64,000 nt of DNA from Streptomyces sp. NBC_01775 (GTDB taxonomy: Bacteria > Actinomycetota > Actinomycetes > Streptomycetales > Streptomycetaceae), in contig NZ_CP109104.1 of assembly GCF_035917675.1 (NCBI RefSeq), positions 2,914,001-2,978,000 on the forward strand, read 5' to 3'. Of the stretch, positions 28,676 through 37,900 are shown piece after piece. The notes below the pieces were generated by a model. The model was not told the origin of the DNA. It did not search any database and saw only the letters and a program-made list of their open reading frames with translations. Numbering within the stretch: position 1 is the first letter of the stretch; each line of letters begins with the position of its first letter. The position numbers were made by a program, and so were the translations under genes.

Positions 28676-29485
28676 ATGGCCAAGAACCACCGCAGGAAGT
28701 TCTTCACCAAGCGCAAGACGATCGTCGGCAGCCTCAGCGCCGGAGTCCTTGTCGCCGGTGCCCTCACCAGCACCTCGCTGATGTCCACCGCCTCGGCCGC
28801 CGAGTGGCCCACCCCCAGCGGCGACAAGGGCGTCAGCCAGACGCAGGAGCTCAGCGGCGAGGTCGACGGCAAGATGGTCCGGTACTTCGGTGAGGGTGAC
28901 CTCGGCGGCGGCGGCCAGGGTGAGGGCCAGGACCCGATCCTGAAGCTGGCCGACGGCACCACGCTCAAGAACGTCATCATCGGCTCCCCCGCCGCCGACG
29001 GCATCCACTGCGAGGGCTCCTGCACCCTGGAGAACGTGTGGTGGGAGGACGTCGGCGAGGACGCCGCCACCTTCCGGGGCGGCGACAACGCCACGTACAA
29101 CATCAACGGTGGCGGCGCCCGGGGCGCGGACGACAAGGTGCTTCAGTTCAACGGCGGCGGCACGCTCAAGGTCAACGACTTCGCGGTCAAGGACTTCGGC
29201 AAGCTCGTCCGCTCCTGCGGCAACTGCTCCGACCAGACCGACCGCCACGTCGAGCTGAACAACATCGAGGTGACGGCGCCCGGCAAGTCACTGGTCGGCG
29301 TGAACGAGAACTACGGCGACACCGCGAAGCTCAGCAGGATCCGGATCCTCGGCGACGAGGACCAGAAGATCAAGCCCTGCGTCCGCTACCAGGGCAACGA
29401 CTCGGGCGACGAGCCCGAGGAGACGGGCGAGGGCCCCGACGGCAAGACCTGTCTCTACAAGGAGAGCGACATCTCCTACGAGTGA
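28676..29485 (+). CDS. Secreted pectate lyase, PL3 family
   Basis: A 269-residue protein with a basic start (KNHRRKFFTKRK), a hydrophobic core and an STASAAEWP cleavage region. The mature part is a short parallel beta-helix enzyme: PILKLADGTTLKNVIIG, GIHCEGSCTLENVWWEDVGEDAATF and the Cys-rich SCGNCSDQTDRHVEL are typical PL3 landmarks. It cleaves unsubstituted polygalacturonate by calcium-dependent beta-elimination. It forms an apparent operon with the PL11 lyase. The ribosome site is weak, so translation may depend partly on the upstream gene. Confidence 0.92.
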   Translation: MAKNHRRKFFTKRKTIVGSLSAGVLVAGALTSTSLMSTASAAEWPTPSGDKGVSQTQELSGEVDGKMVRYFGEGDLGGGGQGEGQDPILKLADGTTLKNVIIGSPAADGIHCEGSCTLENVWWEDVGEDAATFRGGDNATYNINGGGARGADDKVLQFNGGGTLKVNDFAVKDFGKLVRSCGNCSDQTDRHVELNNIEVTAPGKSLVGVNENYGDTAKLSRIRILGDEDQKIKPCVRYQGNDSGDEPEETGEGPDGKTCLYKESDISYE

Positions 29486-29537
29486 CCTGAACGGTCCGGA
29501 CCGGCCCGGGTGACCTGGCCGGTGCCGGCGTCCAAAC

Positions 29538-29579
29538 GCGCGGGCGGCCGTGGTGTTCCGGCACCACGGCCGCCCGCGC
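29538..29579 (+). terminator. Intrinsic terminator after the pectin lyase operon
   Basis: A perfect 18-base-pair inverted repeat (GCGCGGGCGGCCGTGGTG and its complement) has a six-base loop, 53 bases after the PL3 stop. The remaining 245 bases up to glgE are the glgE leader; I see no gene or other defined element there. Confidence 0.9.
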
Positions 29580-29824
29580 CGCTGTGCGTACCGTCTCGCG
29601 TCGCCATGCGGTCGGCGCGAACTCCCCTTCCCTGTGCGAGGCCCCTCCACGCCCCTTGCGGGACGGGCTCCTTCCCGTACCGTCGAACGGACAGGGCAGC
29701 GACGGACCCTCCACCCGGGTGAACGCGCGCAGGAAGCGTCACGCCCACGGCCCGGAAGCCGTCCGCAGAGCGGATACAAAGTACGGACATCCCGTCATCT
29801 CCCGCTATACCCCCAGGTGAGCCC

Positions 29825-31873
29825 ATGATCGGTCGCATTCCCGTGCTCGATGTCCAGCCGCTCGTCGAGTGCGGTACCCGTCCAGCCAAAGCCGTGACAG
29901 GCGAGACCTTCCAGGTCTCGGCCACCGTCTTCAGGGAGGGCCACGAGAGCCTCGGCGCGAACGTGGTGCTGCGCGGGCCCGCGGGGCGCGCGGGGCCATG
30001 GACCCCGATGCGCGAACTCGCGCCCGGGACCGACCGCTGGGGCGCCGAGGTCACCCCGGACGCGGAGGGCCGCTGGACGTACTCGGTCGAGGCCTGGAGC
30101 GATCCCATGAGCACCTGGCGCGAGCACGCGAAGATCAAGATTCCGGCGGGGATCGACACCGAACTCACCCTGGAGGAAGGGGCCGTGCTGCACGAGCGCG
30201 CGGCGGCGCGGGTGCCCAAGCGCGAGGGCAGAGCGGTCGTGCTGGAGGCGGCCGACGCGCTGCGCGACGCCGCGCGGCCGGTCGCGGCGCGGCTCGCCGC
30301 CGCCCTCAACCCCGAGGTCACCGCGGTCCTGGAGCGCCATCCGCTGCGCGAGCTGGTCTCCTCCTCGCGCCCCCTGGCGCTCCAAGTGGAGCGCAGGCGC
30401 GCGCTGTTCGGGTCCTGGTACGAGCTGTTCCCGCGCTCGGAGGGCGCGGTGGTCCGCGCGGGAAAGCCGCCGGTGAGCGGCACGCTGCGCACGGCGGCCG
30501 AGCGGCTGGACGCGGTGGCGGCCATGGGCTTCGACGTGGTGTACCTGCCGCCGGTCCACCCCATCGGGGACGCCTACCGCAAGGGCCCGGACAACGCGCT
30601 GTCCGCCTCGGCGCACGACGTCGGCTCCCCCTGGGCGATCGGCTCGGCCGCCGGGGGCCACGACACGATCCACCCCGACCTGGGCACGTTCGAGGACTTC
30701 GACCGCTTCGTGGCCCGCGCCCGCGAACTGCGGATGGAGGTGGCGCTGGACTTCGCGCTCCAGTGCTCCCCCGACCATCCGTGGGTCAAGGAGCACCCCG
30801 AGTGGTTCCGCAAGCGTGCCGACGGCACGATCGCCCACGCGGAGAACCCGCCGAAGAAGTACCAGGACATCTACCCCCTCGACTTCGACGCCGGCCCGGC
30901 CGCCTACCGGGGCATCGTCGAGGAGACGCTGCGGGTGCTGCGGCTGTGGATGGACCACGGAGTGCGGATCTTCCGGGTGGACAACCCGCACACCAAGCCG
31001 GTGGCGTTCTGGGAGCGGGTCATCTCCGAGATCAACCGCACCGATCCGGACGTCCTCTTCCTCGCCGAGGCGTTCACCCGCCCGGCGATGCTGCACACGC
31101 TGGCGCGGACCGGCTTCCAGCAGTCGTACACCTACTTCACCTGGTACAACTCCAAGCAGGAGCTGACGGAGTACCTGGGCGAACTGACGGGCGAGGCCGC
31201 CGCGTACCTGCGGCCGAACTTCTTCGTGAACACCCCGGACATCCTGCACGCCTACCTCCAGGACGGCGGGCGCCCCGCCTTCGAGATCCGGGCGGTGCTG
31301 GCGGCCACGCTGTCGCCCTCGTGGGGGATGTACGCGGGCTACGAGCTGTGCGAGAACGCCCCGCTGCACCCGGGCAGCGAGGAATACCTCTCCTCCGAGA
31401 AGTACGAACTGCGGCCCAGGGACTGGACGGCGGCCGACCGTGCGGGCCGCTCCCTCACTCCCCTGATCACGGCGCTCAACCGGCTGCGGCGCCGCCACCC
31501 CTCGCTCCAGCAGCTTCGTGACCTGCGCTTCCATCACACCGACAACGAGAACGTGCTGGCTTATTCGAAGCACTGCGCGCACCCTCACGCCGACACTGTT
31601 CTCGTCGTGGTCAACCTCGATCCGCACCACACCCACGAGGCGACGGTGTCGTTGGACATGGCGCAATTCGAAGCATCCGGACTGAGTGCCGCTCAGATGA
31701 GCGGTGCGGAGTCCTTCCCGGTGTGCGATCAGCTCACCGGAGAGACCTATCACTGGGGCAGGGACAACTATGTGCGCCTGGTGCCCGGGGGTGATTCCCC
31801 GGCCCCTGCGCACATCTGCACCCTGCGACCGTCCTCACCGACCGGAGGGTCACCCACTCATGACCGTCAATGA
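29825..31873 (+). CDS. glgE: Maltose-1-phosphate maltosyltransferase GlgE
   Basis: A 682-residue cytoplasmic GH13_3 enzyme that transfers maltosyl units from alpha-maltose-1-phosphate to the end of alpha-1,4-glucans. The N-terminal domain (residues 1-100) and a helical insert (about 110-190) precede the barrel. Conserved features are [33 protein letters not shown], the nucleophile in [11 protein letters not shown] (Asp386) and the general acid in [10 protein letters not shown] (Glu415). The start is close to AGGTGA. Its 3' end overlaps the treS start by 14 bases, so the genes are cotranscribed and probably coupled. Confidence 0.96.
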   Translation: MIGRIPVLDVQPLVECGTRPAKAVTGETFQVSATVFREGHESLGANVVLRGPAGRAGPWTPMRELAPGTDRWGAEVTPDAEGRWTYSVEAWSDPMSTWREHAKIKIPAGIDTELTLEEGAVLHERAAARVPKREGRAVVLEAADALRDAARPVAARLAAALNPEVTAVLERHPLRELVSSSRPLALQVERRRALFGSWYELFPRSEGAVVRAGKPPVSGTLRTAAERLDAVAAMGFDVVYLPPVHPIGDAYRKGPDNALSASAHDVGSPWAIGSAAGGHDTIHPDLGTFEDFDRFVARARELRMEVALDFALQCSPDHPWVKEHPEWFRKRADGTIAHAENPPKKYQDIYPLDFDAGPAAYRGIVEETLRVLRLWMDHGVRIFRVDNPHTKPVAFWERVISEINRTDPDVLFLAEAFTRPAMLHTLARTGFQQSYTYFTWYNSKQELTEYLGELTGEAAAYLRPNFFVNTPDILHAYLQDGGRPAFEIRAVLAATLSPSWGMYAGYELCENAPLHPGSEEYLSSEKYELRPRDWTAADRAGRSLTPLITALNRLRRRHPSLQQLRDLRFHHTDNENVLAYSKHCAHPHADTVLVVVNLDPHHTHEATVSLDMAQFEASGLSAAQMSGAESFPVCDQLTGETYHWGRDNYVRLVPGGDSPAPAHICTLRPSSPTGGSPTHDRQ

Positions 31874-33569
31874 GCCCGTCCCCGACACCTTCGAGGACAC
31901 ACCCGTCAAGGACCGCGACCCGGAGTGGTTCAAGCGCGCGGTCTTCTACGAAGTGCTCGTCCGCTCCTTCCAGGACAGCGACGGCGACGGCATCGGAGAC
32001 CTCAGAGGGCTCACCGCGAAGCTCGACTATCTGCAGTGGCTGGGCGTCGACTGCCTGTGGCTTCCGCCGTTCTTCAAGTCGCCGCTGAAGGACGGGGGCT
32101 ATGACGTCTCCGACTACACGGCGGTGCTCCCCGAGTTCGGCGACATCGCGGACTTCGTCGAGTTCGTGGACGCCGCGCACCAGCGGGGCATGCGGGTCAT
32201 CATCGACGTGGTCATGAACCACACCAGCGACCAGCATCCGTGGTTCCAGGAGTCCAGGCGCGATCCGGAAGGACCGTACGGCGACTACTACGTCTGGGCG
32301 GACGACGACAAGCAGTACCAGGACGCGCGCATCATCTTCGTGGACACCGAGGTGTCCAACTGGACTTTCGATCCCGTACGCAAGCAGTACTACTGGCACC
32401 GCTTCTTCTCGCACCAGCCGGACCTCAACTACGAGAACCCGGTCGTCCAGGACGAGATGATCTCCGCGCTGCGTTTCTGGCTGGATCTGGGAATCGACGG
32501 ATTCCGCCTGGACGCCGTCCCCTATCTCTACGCCGAAGAGGGGACGAACTGCGAGAACCTGCCCCGCTCGCACGAATTCCTCAAGCGGGTGCGCAGCGAG
32601 ATCGACGCGAACTACCCGGACACCGTGCTGCTGGCCGAGGCGAACCAGTGGCCCGAAGACGTGGTCGACTATTTCGGCGACTACACCAAGGGCGGGGACG
32701 AGTGCCACATGGCGTTCCACTTCCCCGTGATGCCACGGATCTTCATGGCGGTGCGCCGCGAATCCCGCTATCCGGTCTCGGAAATCCTCGCCAAGACCCC
32801 GCAGATTCCCTCCGGCTGCCAGTGGGGCATCTTCCTGCGCAACCACGACGAGCTGACCTTGGAAATGGTCACCGACGAGGAGCGCGACTACATGTACGCG
32901 GAGTACGCCAAGGACCCGCGGATGCGCGCCAACATCGGCATCCGCCGCCGGCTCGCCCCGCTGCTGGACAACGACCGCAAGCAGATCGAACTGTTCACGG
33001 CACTGCTGCTGTCCCTGCCCGGCTCGCCGATCCTGTACTACGGCGACGAGATCGGGATGGGCGACAACATCTGGCTCGGCGACCGGGACGCGGTGCGCAC
33101 CCCGATGCAATGGACGCCGGACCGCAACGCGGGCTTCTCCTCCTGCGACCCGGGGCGGCTGTTCCTGCCGACCATCATGGATCCGGTGCACGGCTACCAG
33201 GTGACCAATGTCGAGGCGGCGATGAGTTCACCCAGCTCGCTGCTGCACTGGACGCGGCGGATGATTGAGATCCGTAAGCAGAATCCCGCATTCGGCCTCG
33301 GCAGTTATGAGGAGCTGTCCTCCTCGAACCCCTCGGTGCTGGCATTCCTGCGCGAATCGCGGCTCCCGGACGGGGGTGATGACCTGGTGATGTGCGTGCA
33401 CAACTTCTCGCGTTTCCCGCAGCCGACCGAACTTGATCTGCGCGCGTGGGAGGGCCGGATCCCCGTCGAACTGATCGGCGGCGTCCGCTTTCCCGCCATC
33501 GGCGAACTGCCGTATCTCCTGACCCTGGCGGGTCATGGTTTCTACTGGTTCCGATTGAGGAAGTCGTAG
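31860..33569 (+). CDS. treS: Trehalose synthase TreS
   Basis: A 569-residue GH13_16 enzyme that interconverts trehalose and maltose. Its ATG lies inside the end of glgE, with GGAGGG upstream. Conserved regions are [25 protein letters not shown] (nucleophile Asp218), [12 protein letters not shown] (Glu260) and [12 protein letters not shown]. The domain ends without a fused maltokinase, which here is the next gene. The length is normal for the single-domain enzyme. In the cluster it supplies maltose, made from trehalose, to the maltokinase; the reverse reaction makes trehalose. Confidence 0.96.
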   Translation: MTVNEPVPDTFEDTPVKDRDPEWFKRAVFYEVLVRSFQDSDGDGIGDLRGLTAKLDYLQWLGVDCLWLPPFFKSPLKDGGYDVSDYTAVLPEFGDIADFVEFVDAAHQRGMRVIIDVVMNHTSDQHPWFQESRRDPEGPYGDYYVWADDDKQYQDARIIFVDTEVSNWTFDPVRKQYYWHRFFSHQPDLNYENPVVQDEMISALRFWLDLGIDGFRLDAVPYLYAEEGTNCENLPRSHEFLKRVRSEIDANYPDTVLLAEANQWPEDVVDYFGDYTKGGDECHMAFHFPVMPRIFMAVRRESRYPVSEILAKTPQIPSGCQWGIFLRNHDELTLEMVTDEERDYMYAEYAKDPRMRANIGIRRRLAPLLDNDRKQIELFTALLLSLPGSPILYYGDEIGMGDNIWLGDRDAVRTPMQWTPDRNAGFSSCDPGRLFLPTIMDPVHGYQVTNVEAAMSSPSSLLHWTRRMIEIRKQNPAFGLGSYEELSSSNPSVLAFLRESRLPDGGDDLVMCVHNFSRFPQPTELDLRAWEGRIPVELIGGVRFPAIGELPYLLTLAGHGFYWFRLRKS

Positions 33570-33705
33570 GGGGCCGCTGCCCCGGCCGGAGGCCGGTGAG
33601 GGACAGGGACAGAAAAACGCTCGACACGGCACAGCACACCCGGACAACAGACCTCGCAATCCGGGACACTCTGCGTACCTTTCGTGTGCCCGGGGAAAGG
33701 ACGCC

Positions 33706-35349
33706 ATGTCGGACAGCTCCTTGCCCCTCGCCGCGACCCCGGCGACCGGCGCACACGGCGACCCCGGCGGCACAGCGGTGCTGCGCTCCCTGTCCCCGCC
33801 ACTGCTGGAGTGGCTGCCTCGGCAGCGCTGGTTCGCGGGGAAGGGACGCCCGCTGACCGGGTTCTCGCTGGTGGCAGCGGCCGAAATGCTGCCGTGCCGC
33901 TCCGGCGGCGCCACCCCGGGCCTGCTCCATCTCCTCGTACGCGCCCAGCAGTCGGCGCAGCCCTTCAGCCGGCCCCACGCACGCGGCGGCGGGGACTGCT
34001 ATCAGCTGCTGCTCGGGGTACGGGACGTGCTGCCCCCGGAGCTGGCGCCCGCCCTCATCGGACGGCCCTCGACCGGGCCGCTGCGCGGGCGCGCCGTCTA
34101 CGAGGCGCTCCAGGACCCCCGGCTGACCACGCTGCTGCTGGAGCGGCTGCGGGTGCCCGGCAGCCTGGGCCCGCTGCGGTTCTCGCGGGAGCCGGACGCG
34201 GTGATCCCCGCCGGGCCGACCCCGCGCCCGCTGGGCACCGAGCAGTCCAACTCCTCGGTCGTCTACGGCGACTCCGTCATCCTCAAGCTCTTCCGCCGCG
34301 TCGAGCCCGGCGTCAACCCCGATCTGGAGCTGCCGCTGGCGCTGGCCCGGCACGGCTGCCCGCATGTGCCCGCGCCCACGGCCTGGTTCGAGGCGACGGC
34401 GCCGCCGTCGCGCCCGGCCCCGCCGTCGCCGAGCCCGGAGAGCGGAGGCGCGGAGAGCGGGGGGAAGGAGAGCGGGGGCGCGGGGAGCCGGGGCGCGGAG
34501 GGGCGCGAGCACTCCCGTTCGATGACTCTGGGCGTGCTCCAGCCGTATCTGTCCGGCACGTGCGACGGGTGGCAGCTCGCGCTGCGGGCCCTGGCCGCAC
34601 GCCGGGACTTCACCGGCCCCGCACACGCGCTGGGCCGCACCACCGCGCGGGTGCACGCCGTGCTGGCCGAGGCGCTGCCCACCTCAACCCTCCGGGGCAC
34701 GCAGCTGGAGCGGCAGGCCGACCGGATGGCGTCCCGGCTGGAGGCCGCGAGCGCGGCGGTGCCCGCGCTGCGTCCCTACCGCGACGGGCTGCTGGACGCC
34801 TACCGCGACCTGGCCGACCTCGGCACCGTGGGCGGCTCCCGGCCCGCCCAGCGCGTGCACGGCGATCTGCACCTGGGGCAGGCGCTGGGCGCCGACGGCG
34901 GTGGGGACGGCGGCCAGGAGGGAAGCCAGGGCAGGGGCCAGGGCGGGGAGGGCAGCCAGGGCGGCGAGGGGGGCGGCGGGTGGACCCTCATCGACTTCGA
35001 GGGCGAGCCCGCCAGGCCGCTGGCCGAGCGCCGCGCCCACCAGCCCGTCGTCCGGGACATCGCCGGGATGCTGCGCTCCTTCGACTACGCGGCCTGCCAG
35101 CACGGCGCGGGCCCGGACGACGCCTGGTCGAGCGCGTGGGCGCGGACCAACAGGGCCGCCTACTGCGCGGGTTACGCCGAGGGCGGCGGCGCGGACCCGC
35201 GCGAGGACGCGGTGCTGCTGCGGGCCTACGAGACGGACAAGGCCGTCTACGAGGTGCTGTACGAGGCGCGCAACAGGCCCGCGTGGCTGGGCATTCCGAT
35301 GGCGGCGATCCGGCGGCTGGCCGCGCCCGGCACCCCCTGGAGCGGCTGA
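33706..35349 (+). CDS. mak: Maltokinase (Mak/Pep2) with low-complexity inserts
   Basis: A 547-residue maltokinase that makes maltose-1-phosphate from maltose and ATP for GlgE. The N-terminal cap domain contains WLPRQRWFAGKGRP. The kinase-like part has LGTEQSNSSVVYGDSVILKLFRR split around the ATP-binding Lys, the catalytic VHGDLHLGQ (His385, Asp387) and the metal-binding DFEGEP (Asp430). Two inserts are unusual: a Ser/Gly/Glu stretch near residues 240-270, and a Gly/Gln-rich stretch of about 25 residues between HGDLHLGQ and DFEGEP, inside the catalytic core. It lies 136 bases downstream of treS. Confidence 0.94.
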   Translation: MSDSSLPLAATPATGAHGDPGGTAVLRSLSPPLLEWLPRQRWFAGKGRPLTGFSLVAAAEMLPCRSGGATPGLLHLLVRAQQSAQPFSRPHARGGGDCYQLLLGVRDVLPPELAPALIGRPSTGPLRGRAVYEALQDPRLTTLLLERLRVPGSLGPLRFSREPDAVIPAGPTPRPLGTEQSNSSVVYGDSVILKLFRRVEPGVNPDLELPLALARHGCPHVPAPTAWFEATAPPSRPAPPSPSPESGGAESGGKESGGAGSRGAEGREHSRSMTLGVLQPYLSGTCDGWQLALRALAARRDFTGPAHALGRTTARVHAVLAEALPTSTLRGTQLERQADRMASRLEAASAAVPALRPYRDGLLDAYRDLADLGTVGGSRPAQRVHGDLHLGQALGADGGGDGGQEGSQGRGQGGEGSQGGEGGGGWTLIDFEGEPARPLAERRAHQPVVRDIAGMLRSFDYAACQHGAGPDDAWSSAWARTNRAAYCAGYAEGGGADPREDAVLLRAYETDKAVYEVLYEARNRPAWLGIPMAAIRRLAAPGTPWSG

Positions 35350-35439
35350 ACCATTCTTCGTCCGGACGCCTGACGCCCGGACGCTCCCCACCCGACCCAC
35401 TCCCACCACCCCCGACGCACCGACCTGGAGGCGCACACC

Positions 35440-37860
35440 GTGACTCCCGACCAGCCCCCGGCCACGATCCCCGCCACGTTCCTGCGCGGGACCGGCGACC
35501 GGACCGGCGGCCCCCCGTCCGCCGAGCCCCGTCCCGCCGAGCCCTGTCCGGACGGCGCGGACGTGCCCGGCCACACGGCGGCCGGCGAGCCCGTGCCCGA
35601 GGCGCGTAGGCCGGCGGCCCGGCGGGCTCGGAACGGCGCCGGGCGCGGGACGCGTCCCGCGCAGCCACTGGCGGAGGCGGACCGCGAGCGGCTGCTGGCC
35701 GGCACCCACCACGACCCCCACGCGCTGCTGGGCGCCCACCCGGTGCGCGGCGGGGTCCGCTTCCGCACGCTGCGCCCCTACGCCCGTGCCGTGACCGTCG
35801 TCGCCAAGGGCCTGCGGGCCGAACTGACCGACGAGGGCGACGGGTTCTTCGGCGGAGTGCTCCCGCTCGCACCGGCTTCGGTACCCGAGTACGAGCTGCT
35901 GATCCGCTACGGCGCCGAGCCCGGCCTCGACGACGTACGCACCGGCGACCCGTACCGCTTCCTCCCCGCGCTGGGCGAGCTGGATCTGCACCTGATCGCC
36001 GAGGGCAGGCACGAGGAGCTGTGGCGGGCGCTGGGCGCGCACCCCATGACGCACGAGGGCGTGGCGGGCACCCGCTTCACCCTGTGGGCGCCCAACGCGC
36101 GCGGGGTGCGGATCGCCGGGGACTTCAACTACTGGGACGGCACCGCCGCGCCGATGCGGTCGCTGGGCGCCTCGGGGGTGTGGGAGCTGTTCCTGCCCGG
36201 CGTCGGGGAGGGCGCGCTCTACAAGTTCGACCTCGCGCGCCCCGACGGCAGCCACACGCTGCGGGCGGACCCGATGGCGCGGCGCACCGAGTGCCCGCCC
36301 GCGACCGCCTCCGTGGTGGAGGTCTCCGGCTACGAGTGGGGCGACGCCGACTGGCTGGAGCGCCGCGCCAAAGCCACCCCGCACCGTGAACCGCTGTCCG
36401 TCTACGAGGTGCATCTGCCCTCCTGGCGCCCCGGGCTGAGCTACCGCGAGCTGGCCCAGCAGCTCCCGGCGTACGTCAGGGACCTGGGCTTCACCCACGT
36501 GGAACTGATGCCGGTGGCCGAGCACCCGTTCGGGGGCTCGTGGGGCTACCAGGTGACCGGCTTCTACGCGCCCACGGCCCGGCTGGGCGGCCCCGACGAC
36601 TTCCGGCACCTGGTCGACGCGCTGCACCGGGCCGGGATCGGGGTGCTCATGGACTGGGTGCCGGCGCACTTCCCCAAGGACGAGTGGGCGCTTGCGGCGT
36701 TCGACGGGACGCCGCTGTACGAGCACGCGGATCCGCAGCGCGCCGAGCACCCGGACTGGGGAACCCTGGAGTTCGACTTCGGGCGGCGCGAGGTGCGCAA
36801 CTTCCTGGTGGCGAACGCCGTGTACTGGTGCGAGGAGTTCCACATCGACGGCCTGCGGGTCGACGCGGTGGCCTCGATGCTCTACCTCGACTACTCGCGC
36901 GAGGAGGGCCAGTGGTCGCCCAACGTCCACGGGGGGCGGGAGAACCTGGACGCGGTCGCCTTGCTCCAGGAGATGAACGCCACCGTCTACCGCCGCTGCC
37001 CCGGCGTGATCACCGCCGCCGAGGAGTCCACCGCCTGGTCGGGGGTCACCCGTGCCACCCACCATGTGGGAGAGGGCGGCTTCGGCGGGCTCGGCTTCGG
37101 ATTCAAGTGGAACATGGGCTGGATGCACGACTCGCTCGTCTACGCCGGCAAGGAGCCGGTGCACCGAAAGCACCACCACGGCGACATGACCTTCTCCATG
37201 GTCTATGCCTACTCCGAGAACTACATCCTGCCGATCTCGCACGACGAGGTCGTGCACGGCAAGCGCTCCCTGGTCTCCAAGATGCCCGGCGACTGGTGGC
37301 AGCAGCGGGCCACGCACCGCGCCTACCTGGCCTTCATGTGGGCGCACCCCGGCAAGCAACTGCTGTTCATGGGGCAGGAGTTCGCCCAGGGTGCCGAGTG
37401 GGCCGAGGGGCACGGGCCCGACTGGTGGCTGCTGGACCCGTCCTACAGCGCCGAGCCCGACCACCGCGGGGTGCGGGACCTGGTGCGGGACCTGAACACC
37501 GAGTACCGGGCGGCGGCGGCCCTGTGGGAGCGCGACACGGAGCCCTCGGGCTTCTCCTGGATCGTGGACGACGCGGCCGAGGACAACGTGTTCGCCTTCC
37601 TCCGGTTCGCGGCCGACGGGAGCCCGCTGGTGGCGGTCGGCAACTTCTCGCCCGTCGTCCGCCGCTCCTACCGGCTCGACGTCCCCGAGGGGTGGGCCTC
37701 CTGGTGCGAGGCGCTGAACACCGACGCGGCCCGCTACGGCGGTGGCGGGGTCGTCAATCCCGGCACGCTCACCGTCGACGACACCGCCGCGTACGGCCGC
37801 AGCCGCTCGGTCGCGCCCACCCTGCCGCCGCTGGGCACGGTGTGGCTGCGCCCCTGCTAG
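35440..37860 (+). CDS. glgB: 1,4-alpha-glucan branching enzyme GlgB
   Basis: The GTG start follows GGAGG; the product has 806 residues. After a disordered, Pro/Arg-rich tail of about 75 residues come two CBM48-type domains ([11 protein letters not shown] and [20 protein letters not shown]), then a GH13 barrel. Landmarks are [27 protein letters not shown] (nucleophile Asp475), [10 protein letters not shown] (Glu528) and [13 protein letters not shown]. It introduces alpha-1,6 branches into the linear glucan made by GlgE. It is the last enzyme gene of the glgE-treS-mak-glgB cluster. Confidence 0.96.
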   Translation: MTPDQPPATIPATFLRGTGDRTGGPPSAEPRPAEPCPDGADVPGHTAAGEPVPEARRPAARRARNGAGRGTRPAQPLAEADRERLLAGTHHDPHALLGAHPVRGGVRFRTLRPYARAVTVVAKGLRAELTDEGDGFFGGVLPLAPASVPEYELLIRYGAEPGLDDVRTGDPYRFLPALGELDLHLIAEGRHEELWRALGAHPMTHEGVAGTRFTLWAPNARGVRIAGDFNYWDGTAAPMRSLGASGVWELFLPGVGEGALYKFDLARPDGSHTLRADPMARRTECPPATASVVEVSGYEWGDADWLERRAKATPHREPLSVYEVHLPSWRPGLSYRELAQQLPAYVRDLGFTHVELMPVAEHPFGGSWGYQVTGFYAPTARLGGPDDFRHLVDALHRAGIGVLMDWVPAHFPKDEWALAAFDGTPLYEHADPQRAEHPDWGTLEFDFGRREVRNFLVANAVYWCEEFHIDGLRVDAVASMLYLDYSREEGQWSPNVHGGRENLDAVALLQEMNATVYRRCPGVITAAEESTAWSGVTRATHHVGEGGFGGLGFGFKWNMGWMHDSLVYAGKEPVHRKHHHGDMTFSMVYAYSENYILPISHDEVVHGKRSLVSKMPGDWWQQRATHRAYLAFMWAHPGKQLLFMGQEFAQGAEWAEGHGPDWWLLDPSYSAEPDHRGVRDLVRDLNTEYRAAAALWERDTEPSGFSWIVDDAAEDNVFAFLRFAADGSPLVAVGNFSPVVRRSYRLDVPEGWASWCEALNTDAARYGGGGVVNPGTLTVDDTAAYGRSRSVAPTLPPLGTVWLRPC

Positions 37861-37900
37861 CCTCTGCCCCTTGCACGTAAGTTCGGGCCTGGGGGGTGCT

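Noticed and set aside
26471..29485. A single very long plus-strand frame covering both pectin lyases
   Set aside because: The PL3 gene occupies only its end. The earlier part is out of frame with the PL11 gene and reads as Arg-rich noise.
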